NCBI RefSeq assembly: GCF_004785665.1
Contig: NZ_SRPJ01000011.1
Span: 1-40,624, forward strand
Length of the DNA stretch: 40,624 bases
Source of the DNA: Staphylococcus pragensis
Lineage (GTDB): Bacteria; Bacillota; Bacilli; Staphylococcales; Staphylococcaceae
Direction of reading: 5' to 3'
Below, one piece after another: positions 8,299 to 16,152 of the stretch (positions are counted from its first letter, which is position 1; every line of letters begins with the position of its first letter). Below the pieces are notes generated by a model. The model made no database searches. It worked only from the letters and a program-made list of their open reading frames with translations, and had not been told where the DNA came from. The position numbers were made by a program, and so were the translations under genes.

Positions 8299-9450
8299 AT
8301 GTTTCAGAAAATAGTAAAGAGTATAGGAAGCATCAGTTTTATAGCTTTATTAAGTGCAACAAGCACATATGCAGCAGAAACACCAGTAAATATTTCTAAT
8401 CGACTTCATCCTAATGAAGTCAGCTCGTATTATCAACCAGATGGCGTTACTTTAACGACACAACAGGGTCAAATTTTATATGATTACCAGGGAAATAAAA
8501 AGGCTGATCCAGCTTCATTGTCTAAAATGATGACCTTATATTTAGTATATGAAGCCATTGATAGTGGAAAACTAAAGTTAAATGACACTGTAAAAATAAA
8601 GGCGCAATATGCACAATTATCTAAAGCACCCAATTTAACTTCTGTGCCATTACAGACAGGACAAATATATACGATTGATCAATTAATTATACAAGCTGCC
8701 TTGCCTTCAAGTAATGCAGCAGCTCTCATTTTAGGAGAAAAAGTAAGTGGCAATACATCAGCATTTACAGATAAAATGAATCAACAAGCCCAAATATTTA
8801 ATATGTATAATACGCATTTTGTTAATCCTGCCGGTGCACAAAATAATTTATTGGGACAATGCGCACCATCAAGATATAGAAATCAAATTTATCCTACAAG
8901 TACTTCGAAAGATATGACTATATTAGCGCATGAACTCATCGCTAAGCATCCTGAAATATTGAAGGTAACGCAAATGCTTCAAGATACACAAAAAGGTTAT
9001 ACCTTTACGAATACGAATCTATCGTTAAGAACTCAACCGCTCTATTTACCAGGTACAGACGGTTTAAAAACAGGGACAAGTGATAAAGGTTACAATATTA
9101 CGTTAACTAATAAATTAAATCACTTACGTTTAAACGAAACTGTGATGAACGTTAAACCTTATGGGGATGGGTATGCGAGATACAGTAGAAATAAGATAGG
9201 AAATCATATTATTCAATACTATCGTCAACAATATGAATATAAAAAAGTGCTTTCTAAAGGTAAACATACGATAGGAAACCGTACTTATGAAGTGAAAAAG
9301 GATTTATATGATACCGTGCCGAAAGATAGAAAGAAATGGCAAATTAAAGTAAATAATAATAATCAAGCCTATGTCTCTTATAAACGTAGTTTTTTACCTA
9401 ACACAAGCTCTCCTAAAGTAGCCGTAGAAAAGAAATGGAATTTATATTAA
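8299..9450 (+). CDS. PBP4-like D-alanyl-D-alanine carboxypeptidase, no C-terminal anchor
   Basis: The 383-residue low-molecular-weight penicillin-binding protein cleaves or exchanges the terminal D-Ala of peptidoglycan stems outside the membrane. The signal peptide runs to about residue 25 (..ATSTYAA|ET). The three active-site motifs are intact: SLSK (Ser73, Lys76), SSN (137-139) and KTG within GLKTGTSDK near 255. A following beta-rich domain (GNRTYEVKKDLYDTVPKD) matches the C-terminal domain of staphylococcal PBP4. S. aureus PBP4 is about 431 residues and ends in a transmembrane helix and positive tail; this one stops at ...VEKKWNLY, so it should be released or held only by domain contacts. 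It is related to pbp4 but may be a paralogue, so I give no symbol. The start follows GGGAAGG. There is no abcA neighbour as in S. aureus. Confidence 0.85.
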   Translation: MFQKIVKSIGSISFIALLSATSTYAAETPVNISNRLHPNEVSSYYQPDGVTLTTQQGQILYDYQGNKKADPASLSKMMTLYLVYEAIDSGKLKLNDTVKIKAQYAQLSKAPNLTSVPLQTGQIYTIDQLIIQAALPSSNAAALILGEKVSGNTSAFTDKMNQQAQIFNMYNTHFVNPAGAQNNLLGQCAPSRYRNQIYPTSTSKDMTILAHELIAKHPEILKVTQMLQDTQKGYTFTNTNLSLRTQPLYLPGTDGLKTGTSDKGYNITLTNKLNHLRLNETVMNVKPYGDGYARYSRNKIGNHIIQYYRQQYEYKKVLSKGKHTIGNRTYEVKKDLYDTVPKDRKKWQIKVNNNNQAYVSYKRSFLPNTSSPKVAVEKKWNLY

Positions 9451-9514
9451 AAAGGAAATATATTTTTTAGCTATACAAAGTTAATCTAACAATTTTTAAA
9501 AATTATTCAAAAGT

Positions 9515-9557
9515 CACCTCAAAATTATCTATTCAAATAAATAGTTTTGAGGTGTTT
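9515..9557. terminator. Terminator between the PBP gene and the convergent NERD gene
   Basis: CACCTCAAAA (9515-9524) pairs with TTTTGAGGTG (9545-9554), with an inner CTATT/AATAG pairing. Runs of A and T on the two sides let it work for the plus-strand PBP gene and for the minus-strand NERD gene ending at 9584. It marks the left edge of the island. Confidence 0.75.
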
Positions 9558-9583
9558 AAATATATTTATATTTTTAAATTTTT

Positions 9584-10315
9584 TCAATCATTAATGTTTA
9601 ATTTAAAAGGACGTTCTACTCTTTGAGAAATTTCATTGATTTCATCGTCAGAGTAATAACGATTAAATTTATTGTCAGTAGTCATTTTTTTATAGATTGT
9701 ATCAGATAATTCATTTTTAGAAGAAGCACAACTTACATATTTTTCATTATTTCCTATATAAAGTTTGTAGTCACCGCAATAATTAAAATAAATAATAGGA
9801 TTTACAAAATCTAAGGAAAATTTTTCTTTAACTGCTTTGGCAGTTGTCAAAACCTGCTTAAACGGGTGCCCATATGAATTAAATACTAAATTATAATTAT
9901 TGCTATCTAAGATGAAAGTTTTATAACTTTTTGCTTCCTCGTCATATAAATACTCTTTTAATCCTCCAAGATTATATTTATTTAAATCTTTCTCACTAAA
10001 ATTATAATAAATATCGCCTTTCCAATGTTTTGTTTCAATAACGAAAATACCTCGGGTAGTGATTATTAAATGATCAATTTGTCTAGGAGAATTATTTTCA
10101 ATTCCATCAATAGATAAATTATTGTATACCTTATATTTTGATATAACTCCGTTTCTTTTTAAATCTTCTAAAACTAATTGTAAATGATCTGCTGTTATTT
10201 GTTCTCCTTTATTTGAAGGAATATTCATTCTAGTTTTAAGAGACTCATTTTCTTCTATGAGTTTTTTATTTTCTTTTTGTAGCTTTAAAATAGTTTCTTC
10301 ACTTGAAAATGACAT
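9584..10315 (-). CDS. NERD-domain (nuclease-related) protein
   Basis: The 243-residue protein begins with a short coiled coil (about residues 5-32, LKLQKENKKLIEENESLK). A NERD domain follows at about 40-150. The NERD core is PD-(D/E)xK-like: QIDHLIITTRGIFVIETKHWKG near 78-100 holds the Asp of IDH and the ExK pair, so a catalytic nuclease is plausible. The later part (150-243) shows no motif I recognise. There is no signal or membrane segment. It is transcribed divergently from the helicase-DarT-NADAR operon across about 140 bases. NERD domains occur in plasmid and defence genes, often together with SF1 helicases, and here the helicase is next door as a separate gene. The ATG is preceded by GGTGGGTGAG. 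Nuclease activity is inference from the motif; target unknown. Confidence 0.82.
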   Translation of the reverse strand: MSFSSEETILKLQKENKKLIEENESLKTRMNIPSNKGEQITADHLQLVLEDLKRNGVISKYKVYNNLSIDGIENNSPRQIDHLIITTRGIFVIETKHWKGDIYYNFSEKDLNKYNLGGLKEYLYDEEAKSYKTFILDSNNYNLVFNSYGHPFKQVLTTAKAVKEKFSLDFVNPIIYFNYCGDYKLYIGNNEKYVSCASSKNELSDTIYKKMTTDNKFNRYYSDDEINEISQRVERPFKLNIND

Positions 10316-10459
10316 ATCTCACCCACCTAAATTTAATAATGTTTAAATATACAAATAAATTAATTCAATTATAGAATGAAGATGTTATTTTGTAAAAATA
10401 TAGGGGAAAACTAAATATAAATATTAAATATATTGTTTATGAGATGGGGGAGTGTGAAT
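10316..10459. promoter_or_regulatory. Divergent promoter region of the defence-like island
   Basis: This 144-bp spacer must hold promoters for the NERD gene (minus) and the helicase operon (plus). For the plus strand I see TTGTAA (10390-10395), 16 bases, then TAAATA (10412-10417), a weak sigma-A-like pair. No clear palindrome for a regulator is visible. The helicase ribosome site GGGGGAG lies at the right end. Confidence 0.4.
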
Positions 10460-12007
10460 ATGAGTTTACCTAGATTAATAGGTCATCAAACTGAAATTTT
10501 GTATTTGCCTGAAGAAAAAAATTTGTTTGTAACAGGAAGTGCAGGAAGCGGAAAATCATTATTAGCTTTGTATAGAGTGTATTGGCTAGCTAAGGTAAAT
10601 CCTTCTGAAAATATTGTGTTACTTACTTTTAATAAGCCGGTAAATAATGATATGAAAGAAAAATTAGCTGCTATTGCTTCTTCAAGAAATGAAGAAGCAC
10701 CTCATAATTTAACTGTAGATACATATCATATATTTATGAAAAAACTAATTACTCAATTATGGGAATATTATGGAAATGAAATCCCACTTTTAAAAAATTA
10801 TATTAATGAAAAGTATAACGTAGCTAAGAATTATAATAATGAAAAAAATAAAATTGTTGAACAGGCTTTAGAAATAGTAAAGAAAAATCATCCTCAAGAA
10901 AAAACACTACAAAGACCACTTAAAGTCTTTATAGATGAAATTAGATGGATGCAACAAATGTCAATTCAAGATGAAACAGAATATATTGAAGCGGAACGTA
11001 TTGGAAGAAGAGATACGCGTATAGAACGTGCTAAACGTCCTTATTTTTATGAAGTTTATCAAAAATATCAAGAATTAAGAGCTTCAGATGATTATGAAGG
11101 GGTCTTCGACTTTGAGGATGTCGGTACTAAAGTTAGAGAAATGTTAAGTTTTATAACTGAAAAAGAGGAGTTTAATCGTCAATTTAAATATAAATATGTA
11201 TTTATAGACGAATTTCAAGATTTCACGTCAGATATGTTGATGACTATTAATGATTTATTAGGGAGTTATGGTTTTTTAACTTTATTAGGTGATGTTAATC
11301 AAGGTGTCTTTGGGAAAAGGGTTTCTTTTAAATCATTAGGTATCAATATGAACCAGTTTAAAAGACATACTTTAGATAATAATTATCGTAATACCAAAGA
11401 GATAAGTGAATTTGCAGAACTAATAACCGAATCTGATTATTTTGATAAAAGCAGTGAGTACTATATCAACGCTAAAAAAGGTAAGCGTGAAGGAAAACCA
11501 CCAAGAGTAATTATATATAAAGATCAGAACAAGGAAATGGCAGAAATTATGCATTATCTCGAAAAAGTAAATCAAACTGATAATAAATTCCGAAATATTG
11601 CTATCATAGTTCCAACTCATAAATATAAAGATGTAAAAAAACAATTAGAAAAAAATCATATAGAGTATAGAAATGTCAGAGATGCTCAGAAAAATGGAAC
11701 GGAAAGAATAATATATTTAGGAACGTATTTTCAAATTAAAGGACTAGAGTTTGATATCGTATTTTTACCATTTATGGATACAGAAACATTCAAGGAAACA
11801 GTAAGTCTAGAAAATGAAGAACTTAATTTAGACGATGAAACTTTCGCAATTGAGCAAGTCGGAACAGAGTTATTAGAAGAGCATATCGCACGAATATATG
11901 TAGGTATAACAAGGGCAAGAGAAAGACTATATATCACTGCTACGGGAGAATTATCGCCATTATTAAACTCAGAAACATTTGAGAAATATTTATATTTTAG
12001 GGAGTAA
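10460..12007 (+). CDS. UvrD/Rep-type superfamily 1 helicase
   Basis: I start at ATG 10460 (515 residues), behind GGGGGAGTG, rather than at an upstream TTG. The motifs run in the SF1A order: a Q-like GHQTEIL near residues 8-14, Walker A GSAGSGKS at 26-33, motif Ia LLTFNK near 65, Walker B FIDEFQD near 250, motif III GDVNQGVFG near 280, the NYR arginine motif near 310, motif V region YFQIKGLEFDIVFLP near 425, and VGITRARERLYI as motif VI near 485. It is therefore an ATP-driven 3'-5' DNA or RNA translocase, compact compared with UvrD/PcrA at about 720-770 residues, with reduced 1B/2B insertions. No nuclease domain is fused; the NERD protein may provide it. The stop lies 6 bases before the DarT start, so these are one operon. 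The role in defence is inferred from context. Confidence 0.85.
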   Translation: MSLPRLIGHQTEILYLPEEKNLFVTGSAGSGKSLLALYRVYWLAKVNPSENIVLLTFNKPVNNDMKEKLAAIASSRNEEAPHNLTVDTYHIFMKKLITQLWEYYGNEIPLLKNYINEKYNVAKNYNNEKNKIVEQALEIVKKNHPQEKTLQRPLKVFIDEIRWMQQMSIQDETEYIEAERIGRRDTRIERAKRPYFYEVYQKYQELRASDDYEGVFDFEDVGTKVREMLSFITEKEEFNRQFKYKYVFIDEFQDFTSDMLMTINDLLGSYGFLTLLGDVNQGVFGKRVSFKSLGINMNQFKRHTLDNNYRNTKEISEFAELITESDYFDKSSEYYINAKKGKREGKPPRVIIYKDQNKEMAEIMHYLEKVNQTDNKFRNIAIIVPTHKYKDVKKQLEKNHIEYRNVRDAQKNGTERIIYLGTYFQIKGLEFDIVFLPFMDTETFKETVSLENEELNLDDETFAIEQVGTELLEEHIARIYVGITRARERLYITATGELSPLLNSETFEKYLYFRE

Positions 12008-12013
12008 TGAAAT

Positions 12014-12751
12014 ATGGATAAGAGTATTATAAAAAAACGTCATATCACTCGTCTTTGTCATTTTACAAGAACAAATAATTTACCTTTTATTTTAGGAGAT
12101 GGAAACGATAGTCATGAAGGTATTATAGCTAATAGTTTAATAACAGATAAATCATTTTTGAAACCTACAGATGAACTAAGAATTGATGGAAAGAAAGATT
12201 ATATTTGTACGTCTGTTCAATATCCTAATGGATTGTATTTTAATACAATCCGTAATAGAGAAAAGGAAAAATTATTCAGTGAATGGGTGATTTTAGAAAT
12301 TGACCCAGAAATCATTGATGAAACTACTTTATTTTGTTCTGTTAATGCTGCTACTGAAAGAGGTAAATTAATTAAGAGTGGTAGTGAAGCGTTTGAAGGT
12401 ATGTTTAATAGTATAGTATATGGAAAGAAAATTAAGAGAATAGATGGTAACCAGAAGAAAAAACATGAAGAGCAACGGGTAAAATATGAACGCAGTATGT
12501 TTACACCTGATAATATTCCTACAAATATTCAAGCTGAAGTAATGATTAAACATAAAATTCCAAAAGAGAATATTAAAGGATTAATTTTTCATAATCAGGA
12601 TAAAGCAGAAAAAGAAAAATTAAGATTGGAATTATGTGGAATAGATTTAAGTGAGATTAAAATCAAATACTGTGAACCATTATTTGAGGGAAATTCAATA
12701 AATAAAGCATTGCAAGATGGTGCATTACCTGAAGAAGGGGTATTAATTTAA
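12014..12751 (+). CDS. DarT-family nucleic-acid ADP-ribosyltransferase toxin (DarT1-like)
   Basis: The 245-residue protein has the DUF4433/DarT layout. It opens with the NAD-binding signature RLCHFTRTNNLPFIL (residues 13-27, His16), continues with GIIANSL and YICTSVQYPNGLYF (63-76), and reaches the catalytic glutamate in QAEVMIKHKIPKENIKGLIF (Glu175). DarT enzymes transfer ADP-ribose from NAD to bases in single-stranded DNA: DarT2 modifies thymine, and DarT1 modifies guanine and is paired with NADAR proteins. The neighbour at 12755 is exactly such a NADAR protein, so I call this DarT1-like. It sits 6 bases after the helicase and 3 bases before the antitoxin, so the three are translated from one message. 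All key residues appear intact, so the toxin should be active. Target base and trigger are inferences from the family. Confidence 0.85.
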   Translation: MDKSIIKKRHITRLCHFTRTNNLPFILGDGNDSHEGIIANSLITDKSFLKPTDELRIDGKKDYICTSVQYPNGLYFNTIRNREKEKLFSEWVILEIDPEIIDETTLFCSVNAATERGKLIKSGSEAFEGMFNSIVYGKKIKRIDGNQKKKHEEQRVKYERSMFTPDNIPTNIQAEVMIKHKIPKENIKGLIFHNQDKAEKEKLRLELCGIDLSEIKIKYCEPLFEGNSINKALQDGALPEEGVLI

Positions 12752-12754
12752 AAA

Positions 12755-13408
12755 ATGGCTAATAGATACGTATATTTAGTAAATAAAAATAATGGATACT
12801 ACGACAAGAAAAATATTGAATTTAAATGGATTTCAGGTTTTTCTAAATCACAAAAACAAAAAAATATTACTAGTTTACATGAAGCATTTTCTAAGAAAAT
12901 GCCTCAATACAATATTTTAGAAATTTCAAGTAAATCGCCGATAGACATAGGGGTTCAAGCTAGTGCGTTTAATTTGAAAGTTAAAACAAAAAAAGGACAT
13001 ATTTTTACAGTCGAAGAATTGTTCCAGACAAGTAAAGTGTATGAAAAAGCAGGTAAACAGTCTTTTTTATTAGAAGAAAATTTATCTATAAAAGAAATAA
13101 AGCACAAGTTACGAGAGATTGATGACAATGATAAATTAATTAAATTTGAATGTTTTAACCAAGAATTTCCATTAGAACCTAAAACTTATTTTTATAATTG
13201 GCTTTATATTAATGCTTTATCTAAAAACACAGTATTAGCTAATAAAATAATTGAATTTGATGCTTTTACAGATATTGAATTTAATCCTAAACGATCCTTT
13301 AATTGTCAGGCTGAAGCATGTTCAATATTCGTTTCATTAGTTAAAAGTAATAAGTTACAACAAGCACTAACCTCACCTAAAGAATTCTTAGATTTAGTGT
13401 ATAGCTAA
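12755..13408 (+). CDS. DarT1-associated NADAR antitoxin (ADP-ribosyl hydrolase)
   Basis: The 217-residue protein matches the DarT1-associated NADAR family, which removes ADP-ribose from guanine in DNA and so neutralises the toxin. The N-terminal ~85 residues (SPIDIGVQASAFNLKVKT) are the family's own leader. The NADAR core runs from about 86 to the end, with the signatures VEELFQTSKVYEKAG (86-100), FPLEPKTYFYNWLYINAL (138-155) and DAFTDIEFNPKRSFNCQAEA (169-188), the last being the most characteristic. No signal or membrane segment is present. The start lies 3 bases after the DarT stop; translation is probably coupled, since no separate strong ribosome site is visible apart from GAAGAAGGGG inside the end of darT. 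This is the last gene of the operon, followed by a strong terminator. Activity is by homology. Confidence 0.85.
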   Translation: MANRYVYLVNKNNGYYDKKNIEFKWISGFSKSQKQKNITSLHEAFSKKMPQYNILEISSKSPIDIGVQASAFNLKVKTKKGHIFTVEELFQTSKVYEKAGKQSFLLEENLSIKEIKHKLREIDDNDKLIKFECFNQEFPLEPKTYFYNWLYINALSKNTVLANKIIEFDAFTDIEFNPKRSFNCQAEACSIFVSLVKSNKLQQALTSPKEFLDLVYS

Positions 13409-13441
13409 TATATTTAATAGTTTTTTGAAAGTATTCTAAAG

Positions 13442-13490
13442 ATGAACTATGAATTTTATTTTGGATAAAACATTCATAGTTCATTTTTTA
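13442..13490 (+). terminator. Terminator closing the helicase-DarT-NADAR operon
   Basis: A perfect 13-bp stem pairs ATGAACTATGAAT (13442-13454) with ATTCATAGTTCAT (13472-13484) and ends in TTTTTA. It is the right boundary of the accessory island. Confidence 0.85.
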
Positions 13491-13506
13491 GATAGACATA
13501 GTCATA

Positions 13507-14094
13507 CTATTTCAACTTTTTCAAATGGATTTCTCTAGCGCCACAAATGAGTGCCACGATTTCTGTAGTGACTTTATCAATGGACTGTTGTTGTCCTTGT
13601 TGAAGCTAGTTAGTAATCACACTCAAGATGCCTCCGGTTAGAAATTGGCCATACATCATTGTATCTACATAAAATTGCCCGCTTCGTTGATCGAATTCAA
13701 TTTGTTTTTTTACAGCTTCGTAAATTTGGTCATAAAAGATACTATAAACTTCACCATAATAGTTTAAATTAATGACGCTCCGCACAATCGCTTTATTCTC
13801 ATGAATAAACTGCAAAATATCCTTGATTAACTTTTCAAAAAAATGACGAGGATTATCTGGATTAATTTCTGGTAAATATAACGCTCTAAAATGATCAATC
13901 ATTAGCCCAATACCGTAATTTAATAAATCATATTTATCATTAAAATGACGATAAAATGTAGACCTGCGAATATTGGCTTTATCACATAAATCTTGAATCG
14001 TAATTTGTTCGAACGTCTTTGTTTGGAGAAGTTCAAAGAACGTAGTTAATATAGCTTGGCGTGTTTTTTGAACGCGTAAATCTTGTGGATTCAA
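13507..14094 (-). pseudogene. TetR-family regulator interrupted by an in-frame stop
   Basis: The N-terminal DNA-binding helix-turn-helix is intact (TRQAILTTFFELLQ..ITIQDLCDKANIRRSTFYRHFNDKYDLL, residues 11-55), and the ligand domain follows as in the TetR_C_7 group. An in-frame TAG at 13608-13606 (codon 163, just after ..GGILSVITN) stops translation. The same frame continues for 32 clearly protein-like codons (LQQGQQQSIDKVTTEIVALI...) to a stop at 13507, giving a normal 195-residue length. In related regulators this place often reads GVI..W, so TGG to TAG is the simplest explanation. The truncated 162-residue protein would lose its last helix, which usually shapes the dimer, and may be unstable or unable to respond to ligand. 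It diverges from ohyA and probably once controlled it. Confidence 0.8.
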
Positions 14095-14290
14095 AGTTGA
14101 TCACTCCCCATATCGGACAATTTTACGTATTTGTCACTTAAGTTACATTTCCTTCTTATTGACGCACAATTAACATGATGGCCTCCCTATAATAAGGTCG
14201 AAGGGTAGATTAATTTCATAAAGAATTACTTATAGTTTACTACTTTTCAGAACAATTTAAAAAATACTGAACGCTTGGGAAGTGAAATAT
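14095..14290. promoter_or_regulatory. Divergent TetR/ohyA control region with a candidate operator
   Basis: The 196-bp spacer contains GACAA (14116-14120) and TTGTC (14131-14135), 10 bases apart, a possible TetR half-site pair close to the regulator's own start. A TATAAT at about 14189-14194 could be the ohyA -10, but no -35 stands at the right distance. Both are weak calls. Confidence 0.35.
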
Positions 14291-16066
14291 ATGTACTATA
14301 GTAATGGAAATTATGAAGCATTTGCGCGTCCTAAAAAACCAGAAAATGTAGAGGGAAAGTCTGCTTATCTAATCGGGTCTGGATTAGAGTCTTTAGCAGC
14401 TGCATGTTTCTTGATTAGAGATGGGCAAATGGATGGGTCAAAAATCCATGTTTTAGAGGAGTTATCTAAACCTGGTGGAAGTTTGGATGGTGCTGAACTT
14501 CCGATGAAAGGCTACGTTGTACGTGGCGGAAGGGAAATGGAGAATCATTTCGAATGTTTATGGGATCTATTTCGCTCCATCCCATCATTAGAAATAGAAG
14601 GCGCTTCCGTCTTAGATGAGTTTTATTGGTTGAACAAAGAGGATCCCAATTACTCACGATGTCGTGTTATTGAAAAAAGGGGGCATCAGCTAGCCACTGA
14701 TGGTGACTTCACATTAACAAAACAAGCCATTAAAGAAATCGTTGCTTTATGTTTGAAGAGAGAAGCAGATTTGAATGACGTGAAAATTTCAGATGTCTTT
14801 TCGAATGATTTTATGCATTCCAATTTCTGGATTTATTGGAAAACAATGTTTGCCTTCGAACCTTGGCATTCTGCAATGGAAATGCGTCGATATTTAATGA
14901 GATTTGTTCATCATATTGGTGGATTAGCTGATTTCAGTGCTTTGAAATTCACCAAATATAATCAATATGAATCACTCTTACGTCCTATGATTGCTTATTT
15001 AAAGTCCCATGATGTCCAGTTCCAGTATGATGTACAAGTGCTTGATATTAAAGTGGATGTCACAACTAAAGAGAAAGTTGCTCGAGAAATTCAATTGAAA
15101 CGTCAAGGTCAACTTGAAACGATTACACTAACGCCAAATGATTTCGTCTTTATGACGAATGGCAGTATCACAGAAAGTTCAACTTACGGAGATAATGACA
15201 CGCCGGCGTCCCCTGATCATCAACCCGGCGGTAGTTGGAACTTATGGCGTAATCTTGCGAAACAAAGCCCTGAGTTTGGTTACCCTGAAAAGTTCTACCA
15301 AGATTTACCTGACAAAAGTTGGTTCGTCTCAGCAACTGTTACTACCAATAACAAAACGATTATCGACACCATTGAACGTATATGTAAACGAAATCCTTTA
15401 TCTGGCAAGACCGTTACAGGTGGTATTATTACTGTAAATGATTCTAATTGGCAAATGAGCTTTACTATTAATCGACAACAACAATTTAAAACACAGCCGA
15501 AAGACGAAATGAGTGTATGGGTTTACGGCTTATACTCTAATGTAGAAGGCGATTATATTCATAAACCTATTATTGAATGTAGTGGTAGCGAAATTTGCCA
15601 AGAGTGGTTATATCATATAGGCATCCCTGACAATCAAATAGAAAACCTCGCCCACAATCACTGTAATAGTATACCTGTCTATATGCCATATATCTGTTCA
15701 TATTTTATGCCTAGAGCCGTTGGTGATAGACCACTTGTCGTGCCTAAGGATTCTCGTAACTTAGCCTTTATTGGAAATTTTGCTGAAACAGAAAGAGATA
15801 CGGTCTTTACAACAGAATATTCCGTAAGAACCGCAATGGAAGCGGTATACCAACTCTTGGATATTGATAGAGGTGTCCCTGAAGTGGTTGCGTCAGAATT
15901 CGATATACGTGTGCTCATGGAGGCACTGTATGAATTAAATGATCGCAAAAATTTAACAGAATTAGCTGAACAAAATAAAATTCAACAATTCGCCCTAAAT
16001 GCTTTCTTGAAGAAAATTAAGAACACCTATATTGAAGAATTGTTACAGCAGCACAAGTTACTATAA
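14291..16066 (+). CDS. ohyA: Oleate hydratase (myosin cross-reactive antigen family)
   Basis: The 591-residue FAD enzyme adds water to cis-9 double bonds of unsaturated fatty acids such as oleate, making 10-hydroxy fatty acids. In staphylococci it detoxifies antimicrobial host fatty acids and is peripheral to the membrane. The N-terminal dinucleotide-binding motif [20 protein letters not shown] (about 23-42) is followed by the family signatures [29 protein letters not shown] and, toward the C-terminus, [31 protein letters not shown] start at ATG 14291 ([20 protein letters not shown]), as in S. aureus OhyA, not at the GTG at 14282. The ribosome site is TGGGAAGTG. It diverges from the broken TetR gene, so loss of that regulator might leave ohyA constitutively on. 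It ends at a strong terminator. Confidence 0.96.
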   Translation: MYYSNGNYEAFARPKKPENVEGKSAYLIGSGLESLAAACFLIRDGQMDGSKIHVLEELSKPGGSLDGAELPMKGYVVRGGREMENHFECLWDLFRSIPSLEIEGASVLDEFYWLNKEDPNYSRCRVIEKRGHQLATDGDFTLTKQAIKEIVALCLKREADLNDVKISDVFSNDFMHSNFWIYWKTMFAFEPWHSAMEMRRYLMRFVHHIGGLADFSALKFTKYNQYESLLRPMIAYLKSHDVQFQYDVQVLDIKVDVTTKEKVAREIQLKRQGQLETITLTPNDFVFMTNGSITESSTYGDNDTPASPDHQPGGSWNLWRNLAKQSPEFGYPEKFYQDLPDKSWFVSATVTTNNKTIIDTIERICKRNPLSGKTVTGGIITVNDSNWQMSFTINRQQQFKTQPKDEMSVWVYGLYSNVEGDYIHKPIIECSGSEICQEWLYHIGIPDNQIENLAHNHCNSIPVYMPYICSYFMPRAVGDRPLVVPKDSRNLAFIGNFAETERDTVFTTEYSVRTAMEAVYQLLDIDRGVPEVVASEFDIRVLMEALYELNDRKNLTELAEQNKIQQFALNAFLKKIKNTYIEELLQQHKLL

Positions 16067-16096
16067 GTGTAGGTAAACTTTTATCGTGCAAGCTTT

Positions 16097-16136
16097 AACC
16101 CCCGCGTGACATCAGCCATCATGCGGGGGTTATTAG
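16097..16136. terminator. Terminator between ohyA and the convergent UvrA-like gene
   Basis: AACCCCCGC (16097-16105) pairs with GCGGGGGTT (16123-16131), with an inner TGA/TCA, followed by ATTAGTATT. It is GC-rich for this genome and could act on both converging genes. Confidence 0.85.
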
Positions 16137-16152
16137 TATTGAATATTAGAAA

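Noticed and set aside
9584..13408. Prophage, ICE or SCC element as the carrier of the island
   Set aside because: No integrase, recombinase, transposase, att-like core or structural phage gene is visible; only a weak direct repeat.
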